Positions 1 through 6,075 of a DNA stretch of 29,640 nt are shown piece after piece; position 1 is the stretch's first letter; every line of letters begins with the position of its first letter. The translations under genes and the position numbers were made by a program. The notes under the pieces were generated by a model. The model was not told the origin of the DNA and did not search any database. It saw nothing but the letters and a program-made list of their open reading frames with translations. The DNA comes from a virus. Location: the IMG/VR virus record IMGVR_UViG_3300010343_000011, positions 1 through 29,640 of that record; one strand, 5' to 3'.

Positions 1-278
1 CCAAGAGGCACTTTATAGCGCTGTCCAGGTATAAAATTCCACATTTGAATGGGGTCGCCAGCATATTTGCAATACGGTTTTGTAAGTCTTTCATGCCTAC
101 CTGTTCTATTAATGTATTCGACTTCTACCATGCGAGAGTCTTCTTTGTATTCTTTCTCTAGCTGGGCTTTAACTTTTGGTTCCATATGCTTGAAGTCGTC
201 TTTTACGACCGAATTTGTTCGGACGTCAACCAGTCCGTGGGCTTCACCATTTGGAGCATATTGGACAACATGTGCCAT
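1..278 (-). CDS. Partial hypothetical phage protein (3' end outside window)
   Basis: Reading the minus strand from the ATG at 276-278 gives an open frame of 92 codons that leaves the window at its left edge. It begins MAHVVQYAPNGEAHGLVDVR and contains a charged middle (KVKAQLEKEYKEDS). I do not recognise a family. The start lies 2 nt after the stop of the 132-aa gene upstream, so it belongs to the same head-region operon and is probably a virion or morphogenesis protein (inference from position only). The plus-strand reading of the same bases is a shadow. Confidence 0.65.
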   Translation of the reverse strand, partial: MAHVVQYAPNGEAHGLVDVRTNSVVKDDFKHMEPKVKAQLEKEYKEDSRMVEVEYINRTGRHERLTKPYCKYAGDPIQMWNFIPGQRYKVPL

Positions 279-280
279 AA

Positions 281-679
281 TTAATTTCCTATATCGTTTA
301 AGGATTGAAAGGGCACCTGGCTTGTGTTGTTTGAAAAAGCCAAGTTTCTTGAACCTGATGGGCCAAGACTTGCGGGCTGCTCTGCTGTGCTAGCAGGCAC
401 TGCGAAGGGATCAAACCCTTTTGCATAGATATTCAAAGTCAGATTGTTTCCGCTGACTGCGGAGATAACGCCGGTAAGACCATTAGCTTGCTGCATTCCA
501 TAGGAATTTGGGATATTCAAGCGCACAGCTTGCCCTGGAACATATGTGTTTACTTGATCAGTATTTGGTGACACTGTGACGACCATCGGATTTGTCTGGC
601 TGATAGCTGTAATTTCAAGGGCTGAGGGTATCGCGATAACAGGCGGAAGATACGGATTATTGACATTCGGCGCGCTCAT
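281..679 (-). CDS. Small virion-associated protein with one FCCH-like beta domain
   Basis: A 132-aa protein. Residues about 21-95 form a beta-rich unit (LEITAISQTNPMVVTVS ... YVPGQAVRLNIPNSYGMQQ ... AVPA) that aligns by eye with two units in the neighbouring 343-aa protein, including the shared pattern VxGxxVxxNIPxSxGM. Such units occur in phage proteins annotated with an E1 FCCH-like domain (established family name; the assignment here is by eye). The C-terminal 35 residues are Ser/Asn/Gln rich. The gene follows the 343-aa gene after a 66-nt gap with an unusual inverted repeat, and the stretch before its ATG reads TATGGAGTGAG, which supplies the ribosome site. A head-tail or tail structural role is likely by position, not proven. 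Confidence 0.7.
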   Translation of the reverse strand: MSAPNVNNPYLPPVIAIPSALEITAISQTNPMVVTVSPNTDQVNTYVPGQAVRLNIPNSYGMQQANGLTGVISAVSGNNLTLNIYAKGFDPFAVPASTAEQPASLGPSGSRNLAFSNNTSQVPFQSLNDIGN

Positions 680-685
680 CTCACT

Positions 686-731
686 CCATACATAAAAGGC
701 TTATGTATGGTCTTTACTCCATACATAAGCC
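686..731 (-). promoter_or_regulatory. Three-copy inverted repeat with two mutually exclusive hairpins before the 132-aa gene
   Basis: CCATACATAA occurs at 686-695 and 719-728, and its complement TTATGTATGG at 701-710. The central copy can pair with either neighbour: 686-695 with 701-710 (10 bp, loop 696-700) or 698-710 with 719-731 (13 bp, loop 711-718). In the minus-strand transcript the 13-bp hairpin forms first and is followed by TTTT, like a weak terminator; the alternative hairpin takes in TTATGTATGG, which runs into the GGAG ribosome site of the next gene. This arrangement could attenuate or switch expression of the 132-aa gene. Confidence 0.55.
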
Positions 732-745
732 GATCACTTACTACA

Positions 746-1777
746 TTAGCTTGGAACTGGTGCGTTTAAGATACCGGTTTCAAACTTGTATGCTTCCCAT
801 ATGATGATGTCATTTGCTTGCCCACCTGGCGACTGAGCACCCGAAGGAACCAGCATGTACGGAATGAACAGACCTGAGTGATAAGGTACATAGGTGAAGT
901 TATATCCAGTTGTGACGTTAGTGACAGGGTTAAACTGTGTCGATTGACCAGCACTCGTTAACATAGCAAACAACTGAGTCGTTGGTGACGCGCTTGAAAG
1001 CGGAAACGCAAACGCTGTGAAGGTTGTTGTGTTAACGTTGATAGTCATCGTATAGGTCGTAACCGCTGTAATCGTCGCAGGACGCTGCTGAGTATAGCTG
1101 TTAAGCTGGATCATCCCAAAGCTTCCAGGGATATTGAATACGATCTTTTCACCTACAACATAGTTATGGGCTTCAGATACGGTTACAACACCGCTTGTCG
1201 CTTGTGTGATACCTGTGATGAACAAAGCTCTTGGCTCAACACGACCAAGTTTCGGAATGCGGCGCACTGTAAATGCCGTCGCAGCTGAACCTGGGGTGTT
1301 TAACCCTAGCAATGTAAATCCAGAACCAGACACGCTTGATGCAGTAAACGACATACCAGAATACATTAGGGCGCCAACAGAATTGTAAATAACAACTCTG
1401 TCACCTTCTGAATAGGTATTTGTCACGCTGGCAACTGCTGGTGTTGCGTTTGTGATTGTAGTACCTGTCAGAGCAGCTTCTGGATCTGGGTATGTTGTAT
1501 AATATGTGAAACCATTCGATGCTGTCGCTGTGCTGAAGTTGTTAATGTTGATTGCACTGGAAGAATTTGTCTTAGTCCAACGCAAACCATCATTATTAGC
1601 ATAAAGACCGCCTCCATACCATTCACCGCGAATGCAAACGCCAGGGTTTTGTGTCGTTGCCATTTGAGTGACGTTGGTCGTTCTAAAGTAGTCAGCGCCG
1701 CTTGGCAGGTTAATAATTTGGTTAACCGCCGTTGCTGGCTGTGTAAAAGTTCCAGAGGAAACAATAGTAAAAGGCAT
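746..1777 (-). CDS. Virion structural protein with two FCCH-like beta repeats
   Basis: A 343-aa Thr/Ser/Asn-rich protein immediately downstream of the major capsid gene (9-nt gap). Residues about 105-175 and 185-260 form two beta-rich repeats, each starting with a TxITxxTxxxxxVT-like strand; the second carries YVVGEKIVFNIPGSFGM, matched by YVPGQAVRLNIPNSYGM in the next gene. The N-terminus (PFTIVSSGTFTQ) and GEWYGGGLYANNDGLRWTK region look like a phage fibre or decoration domain. No membrane segment or signal peptide. Likely a head decoration, connector or tail protein; the order capsid - this gene - smaller paralogue suggests assembly-linked roles. The start ATG is preceded by TAAGGAGGATTT, a strong ribosome site. 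Confidence 0.75.
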   Translation of the reverse strand: MPFTIVSSGTFTQPATAVNQIINLPSGADYFRTTNVTQMATTQNPGVCIRGEWYGGGLYANNDGLRWTKTNSSSAININNFSTATASNGFTYYTTYPDPEAALTGTTITNATPAVASVTNTYSEGDRVVIYNSVGALMYSGMSFTASSVSGSGFTLLGLNTPGSAATAFTVRRIPKLGRVEPRALFITGITQATSGVVTVSEAHNYVVGEKIVFNIPGSFGMIQLNSYTQQRPATITAVTTYTMTINVNTTTFTAFAFPLSSASPTTQLFAMLTSAGQSTQFNPVTNVTTGYNFTYVPYHSGLFIPYMLVPSGAQSPGGQANDIIIWEAYKFETGILNAPVPS

Positions 1778-1786
1778 AAATCCTCC

Positions 1787-2755
1787 TTAGGATGGCATTG
1801 CGGTTGTTACGTTAAGCCCAGAAATCCAGTTTTGGTTTGTGATTGCGCGTGCAATTGAAAACTTAGCGTACAACTGGGAGTTTTGAGCGACTGACGATAC
1901 AACCCAAGGTGGGCGATAACCGATAACGGCTGTATAGCTGTTTTGTTCGATCTTTGCAGCTGCCTCTAAACCATACATAGGAATGGTGTAGACGGTATTT
2001 CCTTTCGTAGAAACGCCAGGGGTCTTAGCAGCTTTGGAGCTGACAAAGAAACGGAAACGGCTGATCGAGCAATATTCTTCAGGGCGCAGGCCTTCTTGTG
2101 AAGGATAAGCATTCTTTAAGAGTACGCCTTGAACCTTCTGCAAGTCTGCTGTGATGTTTGTATTTGCAAGAGCAATAAAGGCATCACGCGTTGGGCCTGT
2201 GGAGAACTTATTCATTGCGTCGATGGATACAAGCATCGTTCTAGCATCGTTACCGAGCAAGATTGTCTCGATGTTGTTGACATCATTCAATGAGATATTC
2301 GAAGGCTGATCGCCGTTTGTTCCACCTGTTGCGTTGATATAAGTCACAGCGCTAGAGAACAAGTCGCGCATCAGAAGATCTTCTTTTTCACGCAGCCACT
2401 GACCCAAAAGGGCAGTAAACTTTGTGAGCGTCTTGCTGTTTTCATATAGGACGACTTGTTCGTTCGTTACGATACTCTTTCCGTAGATTTCCATCGTTGC
2501 GTCGATATCTGTACGAACAGGAACTTCAGAAGCTGGGTCAATGCCGGAACCATCAAGCTGGCCGCCATCTGTTGATAGGCGCTCGAAGCGTGACAGACGG
2601 GTAGTTTTCCCGATGTAAGCTTCCGCGTGGTGAAGATCCACACCAAAGGAGTGAATCAAGTTATACATTGGAGTAGACAAAAGGTCTTCAGCTGCCTGGA
2701 CGGGCAGTTCTGGAGCCATGTTGTTGATATTTGTAATGCCCGTGGAGAAGGACAT
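1787..2755 (-). CDS. Major capsid protein, N4-gp56 type (HK97 fold)
   Basis: A 322-aa protein, of normal length for the N4-gp56 major capsid family. Visible family traits: an N-terminal helix region (LLSTPMYNLIHSFGVDL), then TRLSRFERLSTDGG ... DPASEVPVRTDIDATMEIYGKSIVTNEQVVLYENSKTL, the typical pattern of an E-loop followed by beta strands asking for a constant orientation, then LGQWLREKEDLLMRDLF and a C-terminal IGYRPPWVVSSVAQNSQLYAKF strand region. It would form the icosahedral shell with the scaffold encoded upstream at 4270-5016. It has its own ribosome site (GAGGTG, 6 nt before ATG) and a long leader after a terminator, so it is probably expressed from its own promoter at high level. Confidence 0.88.
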   Translation of the reverse strand: MSFSTGITNINNMAPELPVQAAEDLLSTPMYNLIHSFGVDLHHAEAYIGKTTRLSRFERLSTDGGQLDGSGIDPASEVPVRTDIDATMEIYGKSIVTNEQVVLYENSKTLTKFTALLGQWLREKEDLLMRDLFSSAVTYINATGGTNGDQPSNISLNDVNNIETILLGNDARTMLVSIDAMNKFSTGPTRDAFIALANTNITADLQKVQGVLLKNAYPSQEGLRPEEYCSISRFRFFVSSKAAKTPGVSTKGNTVYTIPMYGLEAAAKIEQNSYTAVIGYRPPWVVSSVAQNSQLYAKFSIARAITNQNWISGLNVTTAMPS

Positions 2756-2910
2756 GGGAACACCTCGTAGTGTTGTTGATGTTTATGCTTGAAGGCGAAT
2801 CAAGCTAAATATCTACCGAACACTGGCGAGGTGCGTGTCTGCCACGGGATAGCGAAACCCGGAAAGGACCAGCTAACTCAACGTATATACAATTAAATAT
2901 TTAATGAGAA
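2756..2910 (-). promoter_or_regulatory. Long structured leader of the capsid gene with anti-SD element
   Basis: About 150 nt without a gene between the terminator at 2911-2948 and the capsid ATG. On the minus strand the ribosome site CGAGGTG (complement of 2761-2767) is matched by an exact complement CACCTCG (complement of 2827-2833) 60 nt upstream, so the site can be hidden. Two further hairpins are visible: GCTTGA/TCAAGC (2787-2792 with 2800-2805) and CGGG/CCCG (2845-2848 with 2858-2861). A weak promoter could lie at TATATA near 2884-2889, but no good -35 is seen. I do not recognise a known riboswitch. Confidence 0.45.
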
Positions 2911-2948
2911 GAAAAGAAAAAGGCCTAGATACCGAAGCATCTAGACCC
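2911..2948 (-). terminator. Rho-independent terminator after the small membrane genes
   Basis: On the minus strand GGTCTAGAT (2947-2939) pairs with ATCTAGGCC (2930-2922) with one G.U pair around an 8-nt loop containing TTCGG, followed by TTTTTCTTTTC. It ends transcription from the tRNA/secreted-protein/membrane-protein group just before the capsid leader. Confidence 0.8.
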
Positions 2949-2958
2949 TTTAGAAAGA

Positions 2959-3114
2959 TTAAGGCTTACGATCCTTCAAAAGATCGATAAACATACCATA
3001 TAGCTGATCAATCCGCTGATGCGATGAGCGGATATCACTGTCTAACTTATTGAAAAGCCAGAATGTGAATGTTCCAAGCGTTCCAACGATAAATATTGTT
3101 TGTGTCCAGTCCAT
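2959..3114 (-). CDS. 51-aa single-pass membrane protein, holin-like
   Basis: Translation of the minus strand from the ATG at 3112-3114 gives 51 residues starting MDWTQTIFIVGTLGTFTFWL. Residues about 4-21 form one hydrophobic segment, followed by a charged tail (NKLDSDIRSSHQRIDQLYGM ... LLKDRKP). A ribosome site AAAGGA lies 6-8 nt upstream. It resembles the product of the next gene upstream (both begin MDW, then one membrane segment, then a charged helix with RID), so the two look like duplicated partners. Small size, topology and position with a terminator fit a holin or holin-accessory protein, but no lysis enzyme is visible next to it, so function is inferred only. Confidence 0.65.
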   Translation of the reverse strand: MDWTQTIFIVGTLGTFTFWLFNKLDSDIRSSHQRIDQLYGMFIDLLKDRKP

Positions 3115-3149
3115 GTTATTTTTCCTTTTGTAGTTTTTCCAAGGCTCGG

Positions 3150-3377
3150 TTATACCTGTTTTGGGGTATAAGTTTCTTTGATTGCATCGGCTAAGTTCTT
3201 GCCAGTAGCCAGCATAAACATACGTTCATCCATTTGGTCCATGTGTTTTTCTAACCTATCGATCCTAGCATTGACATCATTCTTAAAGTTACGGATGATC
3301 ATGTAGATTAAACCGACGAATGATGCGGATGTTCCTAAAATACCTATCAGCAATGCAGAAATTTGTAGCCAATCCAT
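3150..3377 (-). CDS. 75-aa single-pass membrane protein, paralogue of the 51-aa protein
   Basis: Begins MDWLQISALLIGILGTSASF; residues about 5-27 are a membrane segment, followed by an amphipathic charged region (NDVNARIDRLEKHMDQMDER) with coiled-coil character. This layout is seen in small phage holin-like or XhlA-like membrane proteins (family-level analogy, not a match I can prove). The start codon directly follows the stop of the secreted-protein gene (1 nt between), so the two are co-translated. The MDW start and the RID motif after the membrane segment are shared with the 51-aa protein downstream. Confidence 0.7.
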   Translation of the reverse strand: MDWLQISALLIGILGTSASFVGLIYMIIRNFKNDVNARIDRLEKHMDQMDERMFMLATGKNLADAIKETYTPKQV

Positions 3378-3378
3378 G

Positions 3379-3828
3379 TTAATACCTTAAATGTATTTCA
3401 TAAGATGCAACGTCATAAAATCCATCCCAATCATTTGCGTCTGTATATTTATGATAGAGATTCCCAGAAAAGTTTTCCCCTACTTTCGAAATGAAGAGAG
3501 ACCCCAATTCGAAACCTTCTTTGTCTAAAAGAGTCAAATAAATGTCTCCCTCATTTTCAAATAATGATTGGTACATTGATATTTTGAAATCGTATTTCCC
3601 GTTTGCCTTTCTAATGGTGACCATTGTGTGATTATTTTGGTTATATCCAAAAATCGACAGACCAGGCCCTTCATGATTAGCTGTGAGATAGAATTTACCG
3701 GGCTTACTCTTAATAAGTTCGACTACCTTAGCTTCAGGTAGACCTTTAGAAGCTTCATCGAAAGTCTGCCATGCAGATGCGTTGAGAGTTAAAGCGCAAA
3801 TAATTATTGATAAGATAAGTGTTTTCAT
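3379..3828 (-). CDS. Secreted protein with Sec signal peptide, unknown function
   Basis: The start is placed at the second ATG (3826-3828), because GGAGGAGA (3831-3838) sits just before it; the upstream ATG at 3838-3840 overlaps that ribosome site. The 149-aa product starts MKTLILSIIICALTLNASA, a clear signal peptide with cleavage expected after ASA, giving a mature protein of about 130 residues starting WQTFDEA. The mature part is beta-rich and acidic/aromatic (YDFKISMYQSLFENEGDIYL, GFYDVASYEIHLRY) with no cysteine pair or known motif. Export of a phage protein beside two small membrane proteins suggests a role at the envelope: lysis, superinfection exclusion or lysogenic conversion. None is proven. 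Confidence 0.75.
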   Translation of the reverse strand: MKTLILSIIICALTLNASAWQTFDEASKGLPEAKVVELIKSKPGKFYLTANHEGPGLSIFGYNQNNHTMVTIRKANGKYDFKISMYQSLFENEGDIYLTLLDKEGFELGSLFISKVGENFSGNLYHKYTDANDWDGFYDVASYEIHLRY

Positions 3829-3852
3829 ATTCTCCTCCATGTTGTTTAAAAG

Positions 3853-3924
3853 CTCCGAGGGTAGGTTTCGAACCTACGACCTTCTCGTTAACAGCGAGTT
3901 GCTCTACCACTGAGCTACCTCGAA
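3853..3924 (-). tRNA. tRNA-Asn (anticodon GTT)
   Basis: The minus strand folds into a full cloverleaf of 72 nt: acceptor TTCGAGG/CCTCGGA with one G.U pair, D arm GCTC-AGTGGTA-GAGC, anticodon arm with loop CTGTTAA (anticodon GTT at loop positions 3-5), 5-nt variable loop AGGTC, and T arm GTAGG-TTCGAAA-CCTAC. The first pair of the anticodon stem is an A.A mismatch. The CCA end is not encoded (CTT follows the discriminator G), so the host enzyme must add it. It sits between the secreted-protein gene and a promoter-rich gap. Confidence 0.95.
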
Positions 3925-3935
3925 ATGTCTTGGTG

Positions 3936-3958
3936 AATATAGCATAGCATCATGCTAT
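3936..3958 (-). promoter_or_regulatory. Extended -10 promoter and palindrome upstream of tRNA-Asn
   Basis: The minus strand carries TGCTATATT (3944-3936), an extended -10 (TGn plus TATATT), ending 11 nt before the tRNA 5' end, which is where a start for a tRNA transcript would be expected. It overlaps a perfect palindrome ATAGCAT-C-ATGCTAT (3944-3958). No convincing -35 is seen. The same 9-mer is used at the early switch at 19971-19979, so the palindrome may be an operator for the phage HTH protein (inference). Confidence 0.55.
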
Positions 3959-3995
3959 ATATGGAGGCAAGAGAAATAGCGCGGATTTCCCTATA

Positions 3996-4025
3996 ATTAT
4001 ACTAACGTCTGATAATGATTCTTAA
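3996..4025 (-). promoter_or_regulatory. Sigma70-type promoter (TTAAGA-18-TATAAT)
   Basis: On the minus strand a perfect -10 TATAAT (4001-3996) lies 18 nt after TTAAGA (4025-4020), 4 of 6 matches to the -35 consensus. It would start a transcript about 60 nt before the tRNA-Asn, reading on through the secreted-protein and membrane-protein genes to the terminator at 2911-2948. Confidence 0.5.
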
Positions 4026-4097
4026 GTTGTCCTGATTAGCCTGACTGCTAATTTTCTCCTTCGGGAAAATCTGCTTCAAATTGTTCCACGGGCTCAT
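4002..4097 (-). CDS. Possible 31-aa protein
   Basis: An ATG at 4095-4097, directly after the stop of the 56-aa gene (the bases read TAAATG), opens 31 codons (MSPWNNLKQIFPKEKISSQA...). A GAGAG stretch upstream could be a ribosome site. The coupling to the preceding gene is the main support; length and lack of any recognisable motif leave it doubtful. Its 3' end overlaps the promoter at 3996-4025. The rest of 3925-4097 holds promoters and no other gene. Confidence 0.3.
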   Translation of the reverse strand: MSPWNNLKQIFPKEKISSQANQDNLRIIIRR

Positions 4098-4268
4098 TTA
4101 GCACTCTCGGTCATTTTCTGCCTCTGCTAAAAGCCCCTCGTTAATCAACCTGACAGCCTCTTCGTCTTCCAGGCATTCCTTGCATAGCTTGAAGAACATG
4201 CCCTCATGTATAAGGCTGCCACCATCTAGGCTGTCTCGTCTGCATATGTAGCACGGATAATGCTGCAT
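4098..4268 (-). CDS. 56-aa CxxC zinc-knuckle protein
   Basis: Minus-strand translation from ATG 4266-4268 gives MQHYPCYICRRDSLDGG ... FFKLCKECLEDEEAVRLINEGLLAEAENDREC. CxxC pairs at residues 6/9 and 29/32 with 19 residues between form a likely zinc site; the C-terminal half is an acidic helix. The start is 1 nt after the stop of the scaffold gene (TGA-C-ATG), so it is translated with it. No function is known; small zinc proteins recur through this genome. Confidence 0.7.
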   Translation of the reverse strand: MQHYPCYICRRDSLDGGSLIHEGMFFKLCKECLEDEEAVRLINEGLLAEAENDREC

Positions 4269-4269
4269 G

Positions 4270-5016
4270 TCAGCTCAAACCTTTAAGCGTCCTTTGCATC
4301 CTAGCCCAGTTATCAGCTTTACGCTGCTCGTCTAGCTTTGCCTGTGGCATTGCAGATCCGCCTTGTGTTGTTCCTGTCGATGACATGGAGCCTGGCTTTG
4401 CCATGTTCTTTTCAGCTTTCGCAGCATCTTTCTTAGAGTCGGAATTAGGCAGTAGCTTCTTAATAATATTATATTGCGCAGTCCACTTCTCATAGCCTTC
4501 AGGCATATACTTGAATGGCGCTGCAATCTCTGGGTGATGAAACTCAATGTAAGCGCAGTTTTCATCGCTAACAACTTTCTCATAATCTGGGAATGTTTGC
4601 AAAAGCCTTCTTGGCGCTTCGTTTGCTTCCCTTTCCTCATTTTCTTTGCGCTGGCGGTCTCTATCTCTTTTGATAGCCTCTTCAATCTTGCGCTGCATTT
4701 TGTCATCTTCTGACTCTTCATTATCATAGGAGGGCTGTCCCCTCATTTGATGGTCATTTGATGGCTTGTTGGTAATAGCCTCTAATGCTGCCTTCAAAGC
4801 TTCTGCTTCAGCCTGCTTCTCCGATGCTCTTCGTTCAGCATCTTCTCTTGCTTTCTTTTCCGATGCTCTCTTTTCTCTGAACGCTCTCCAGTTCGCCTGG
4901 TTTTCTTCTGACTTGATATCGGGTTTAGATTCTTCAACTACGATTGGCGCAGCAGGTGGCACTTGATCATTAGTAACTGGTTGTGTTACAGGTGGATTTT
5001 CTACCTGAGGTTGCAT
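4270..5016 (-). CDS. Capsid scaffolding protein (predicted)
   Basis: A 248-aa, highly charged, mostly helical protein. Residues 1-35 are Pro/Val/Gln rich; 36-80 form a Lys/Glu/Ala coiled coil (NWRAFREKRASEKKAREDAE); 100-140 are acidic then Arg-rich; 135-190 hold a more globular part (LLQTFPDYEKVVSDENCAYI ... FKYMPEGYEKWTAQYNIIKK); the C-terminus is basic (LDEQRKADNWARMQRTLKGL), as in scaffolds whose basic end binds the shell. This composition, the position between portal and major capsid genes, and the absence of another scaffold support the call. It would direct shell assembly and then leave. A GGAG site lies about 8 nt before ATG. Confidence 0.75.
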   Translation of the reverse strand: MQPQVENPPVTQPVTNDQVPPAAPIVVEESKPDIKSEENQANWRAFREKRASEKKAREDAERRASEKQAEAEALKAALEAITNKPSNDHQMRGQPSYDNEESEDDKMQRKIEEAIKRDRDRQRKENEEREANEAPRRLLQTFPDYEKVVSDENCAYIEFHHPEIAAPFKYMPEGYEKWTAQYNIIKKLLPNSDSKKDAAKAEKNMAKPGSMSSTGTTQGGSAMPQAKLDEQRKADNWARMQRTLKGLS

Positions 5017-5018
5017 GA

Positions 5019-5309
5019 ATGACTCCTGTTATTGAAAAGCCTAAGTTATCAAAAAGCCAAATAAAAAAAATAAATAAAAAATTGTTGGAATCCTTGGCGG
5101 GGTATCGAAGGGCATTATCCTATATGGCAGGGGATGCTCCCATCGGAGTTCTGTGTTTGTCCAAAACTGTCGAAAGTATTCTTGTTGGTGCTGGTATCGA
5201 AAGAGTCTACGACCTCTTTAATAGAGATCTTACTAAAATCAAAGGGATCGGCAGAGTCAGGGCCAGGGATCTTACATCCCGCCTTGATGAGTTCTTCCCT
5301 ATGGCTTAA
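5019..5309 (+). CDS. Helix-hairpin-helix (RNAP alpha-CTD-like) small protein, antisense to its neighbours
   Basis: A 96-aa protein on the opposite strand to all flanking genes. Residues 1-30 are Lys-rich; residues about 40-95 (APIGVLCLSKTVESILVGAG ... VYDLFNRDLTKIKGIGRVRA ... LTSRLDEFFPM) match the double helix-hairpin-helix pattern of the RNA polymerase alpha C-terminal domain: L-LS---x-LxxxGIxxVxDLxxxxLxxIKGIGxxxxxxLxxRLxEF. GAGG (5007-5010) lies 8 nt before ATG. Its start is 2 nt from the divergent scaffold start, and its last 195 nt overlap the 3' end of the 223-aa minus gene. Likely DNA-binding, perhaps acting on host or phage transcription (inference). The motif is too complete to be a chance shadow. 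Confidence 0.7.
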   Translation: MTPVIEKPKLSKSQIKKINKKLLESLAGYRRALSYMAGDAPIGVLCLSKTVESILVGAGIERVYDLFNRDLTKIKGIGRVRARDLTSRLDEFFPMA

Positions 5310-5786
5310 GAGGTATTCATGCTCAGATGGCATCGTGATCCCGTGCTCGTGGCGTATATATTCCCAAAACGTCCCCTTAAAAAAGGCGACAGACCAGGCT
5401 TGCATGGTTTCGTAGCGTTTGTGCACTATGACATTTGTCCCCGCTAGCTCTGCCATTACCATATCACTTGGAAGCACCCACAGCCTTTTGGTGATCTTGT
5501 CCAAGCCTTTATTGTAGAGAAACACGGCTTGATTTGGCCGAGGCTTCGGAAGATACGGCCAGCAATAGAATTTGCGACGAAGGCAGTTCTTGATAATTGG
5601 ATCTTTTGCGAGTACCATGACAACACAGAATTCATTCTCGTCTATGATGTTGCGATAGTTTTCGATAGACTGTTGGAGATGCTTACCGATATCATCAGTA
5701 AGGGCATGGCCGACCTCTAAAGCATCATACTTTGTGGTATCAGCGGCCGCTTTCTTAGACAATTCACCAGCAGTTTTGCGCTTCAA
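5115..5786 (-). CDS. Conserved phage protein of unknown function (223 aa)
   Basis: Starts at TTG (5784-5786) with AAAGG six nt upstream and a 4-nt TTGA overlap with the 37-aa gene. Residues 1-35 are charged; 45-170 form a compact aromatic-rich domain (NEFCVVMVLAKDPIIKN, KFYCWPYLPKPRPNQAVFLY, ITKRLWVLPSDMVMAELAG, MQAWSVAFFKGTFWEYIRHE) that I recognise as common in podovirus-like genomes near portal and capsid genes, with no function known to me. The last 64 residues (from about 160) overlap the plus-strand HhH gene and are Asp/Ser/Thr rich and probably disordered, as expected of a frame constrained by the other strand. Confidence 0.75.
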   Translation of the reverse strand: MKRKTAGELSKKAAADTTKYDALEVGHALTDDIGKHLQQSIENYRNIIDENEFCVVMVLAKDPIIKNCLRRKFYCWPYLPKPRPNQAVFLYNKGLDKITKRLWVLPSDMVMAELAGTNVIVHKRYETMQAWSVAFFKGTFWEYIRHEHGITMPSEHEYLLSHREELIKAGCKIPGPDSADPFDFSKISIKEVVDSFDTSTNKNTFDSFGQTQNSDGSIPCHIG

Positions 5787-5896
5787 AGCAAACCTTTCTT
5801 ATAGTTTGTCTTGTATGCACGCCACTGCTGGGTTGTAGGATTAGGAATGAACTTGATTAATGCCTTCCATAGGGCTTTAGCTCTTACTCTTCTCAT
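5783..5896 (-). CDS. 37-aa basic protein
   Basis: From ATG 5894-5896: MRRVRAKALWKALIKFIPNP then TTQQWRAYKTNYKKGLL. Strongly basic with Trp/Tyr; a helix followed by an NPTxxQWR stretch that I have a sense of from other phage genomes. It overlaps the previous stop by one base (TGATG) and the next start by four (TTGA), so it lies in a translationally coupled run between portal and scaffold. Function unknown; nucleic acid or portal contact is possible. Confidence 0.6.
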   Translation of the reverse strand: MRRVRAKALWKALIKFIPNPTTQQWRAYKTNYKKGLL

Positions 5897-6075
5897 CAGT
5901 GATCACACTCGTTTGTTTTTTGATGGGGCGTTGCACGTTTTGTGCCAGACATTGGAAGAAATGATTTTGCGGGATCATCATTTTCCCCGTATGGGCATCT
6001 AATATGCATTTCCCAAGGCTTGGAAGCGGCAACTTCCATCTTAGGCTTGATGTTAAGGTTTTTGCTGTCTTTCAT
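5896..6075 (-). CDS. 59-aa small protein with possible Cys/His site
   Basis: From ATG 6073-6075: MKDSKNLNIKPKMEVAASKP, then WEMHIRCPYGENDDPAKSFL and a C-terminal NECDH. H24/C27 and C57/H59 could form a metal site, but the spacing is unusual. The TAATG overlap with the 66-aa gene and TGATG overlap with the 37-aa gene show tight coupling. No family recognised. Confidence 0.6.
   Translation of the reverse strand: MKDSKNLNIKPKMEVAASKPWEMHIRCPYGENDDPAKSFLPMSGTKRATPHQKTNECDH

Noticed and set aside
4332-4727. 131-codon minus frame inside the scaffold gene
   Set aside because: It is an out-of-frame shadow of the scaffold, without a ribosome site and with atypical residues.
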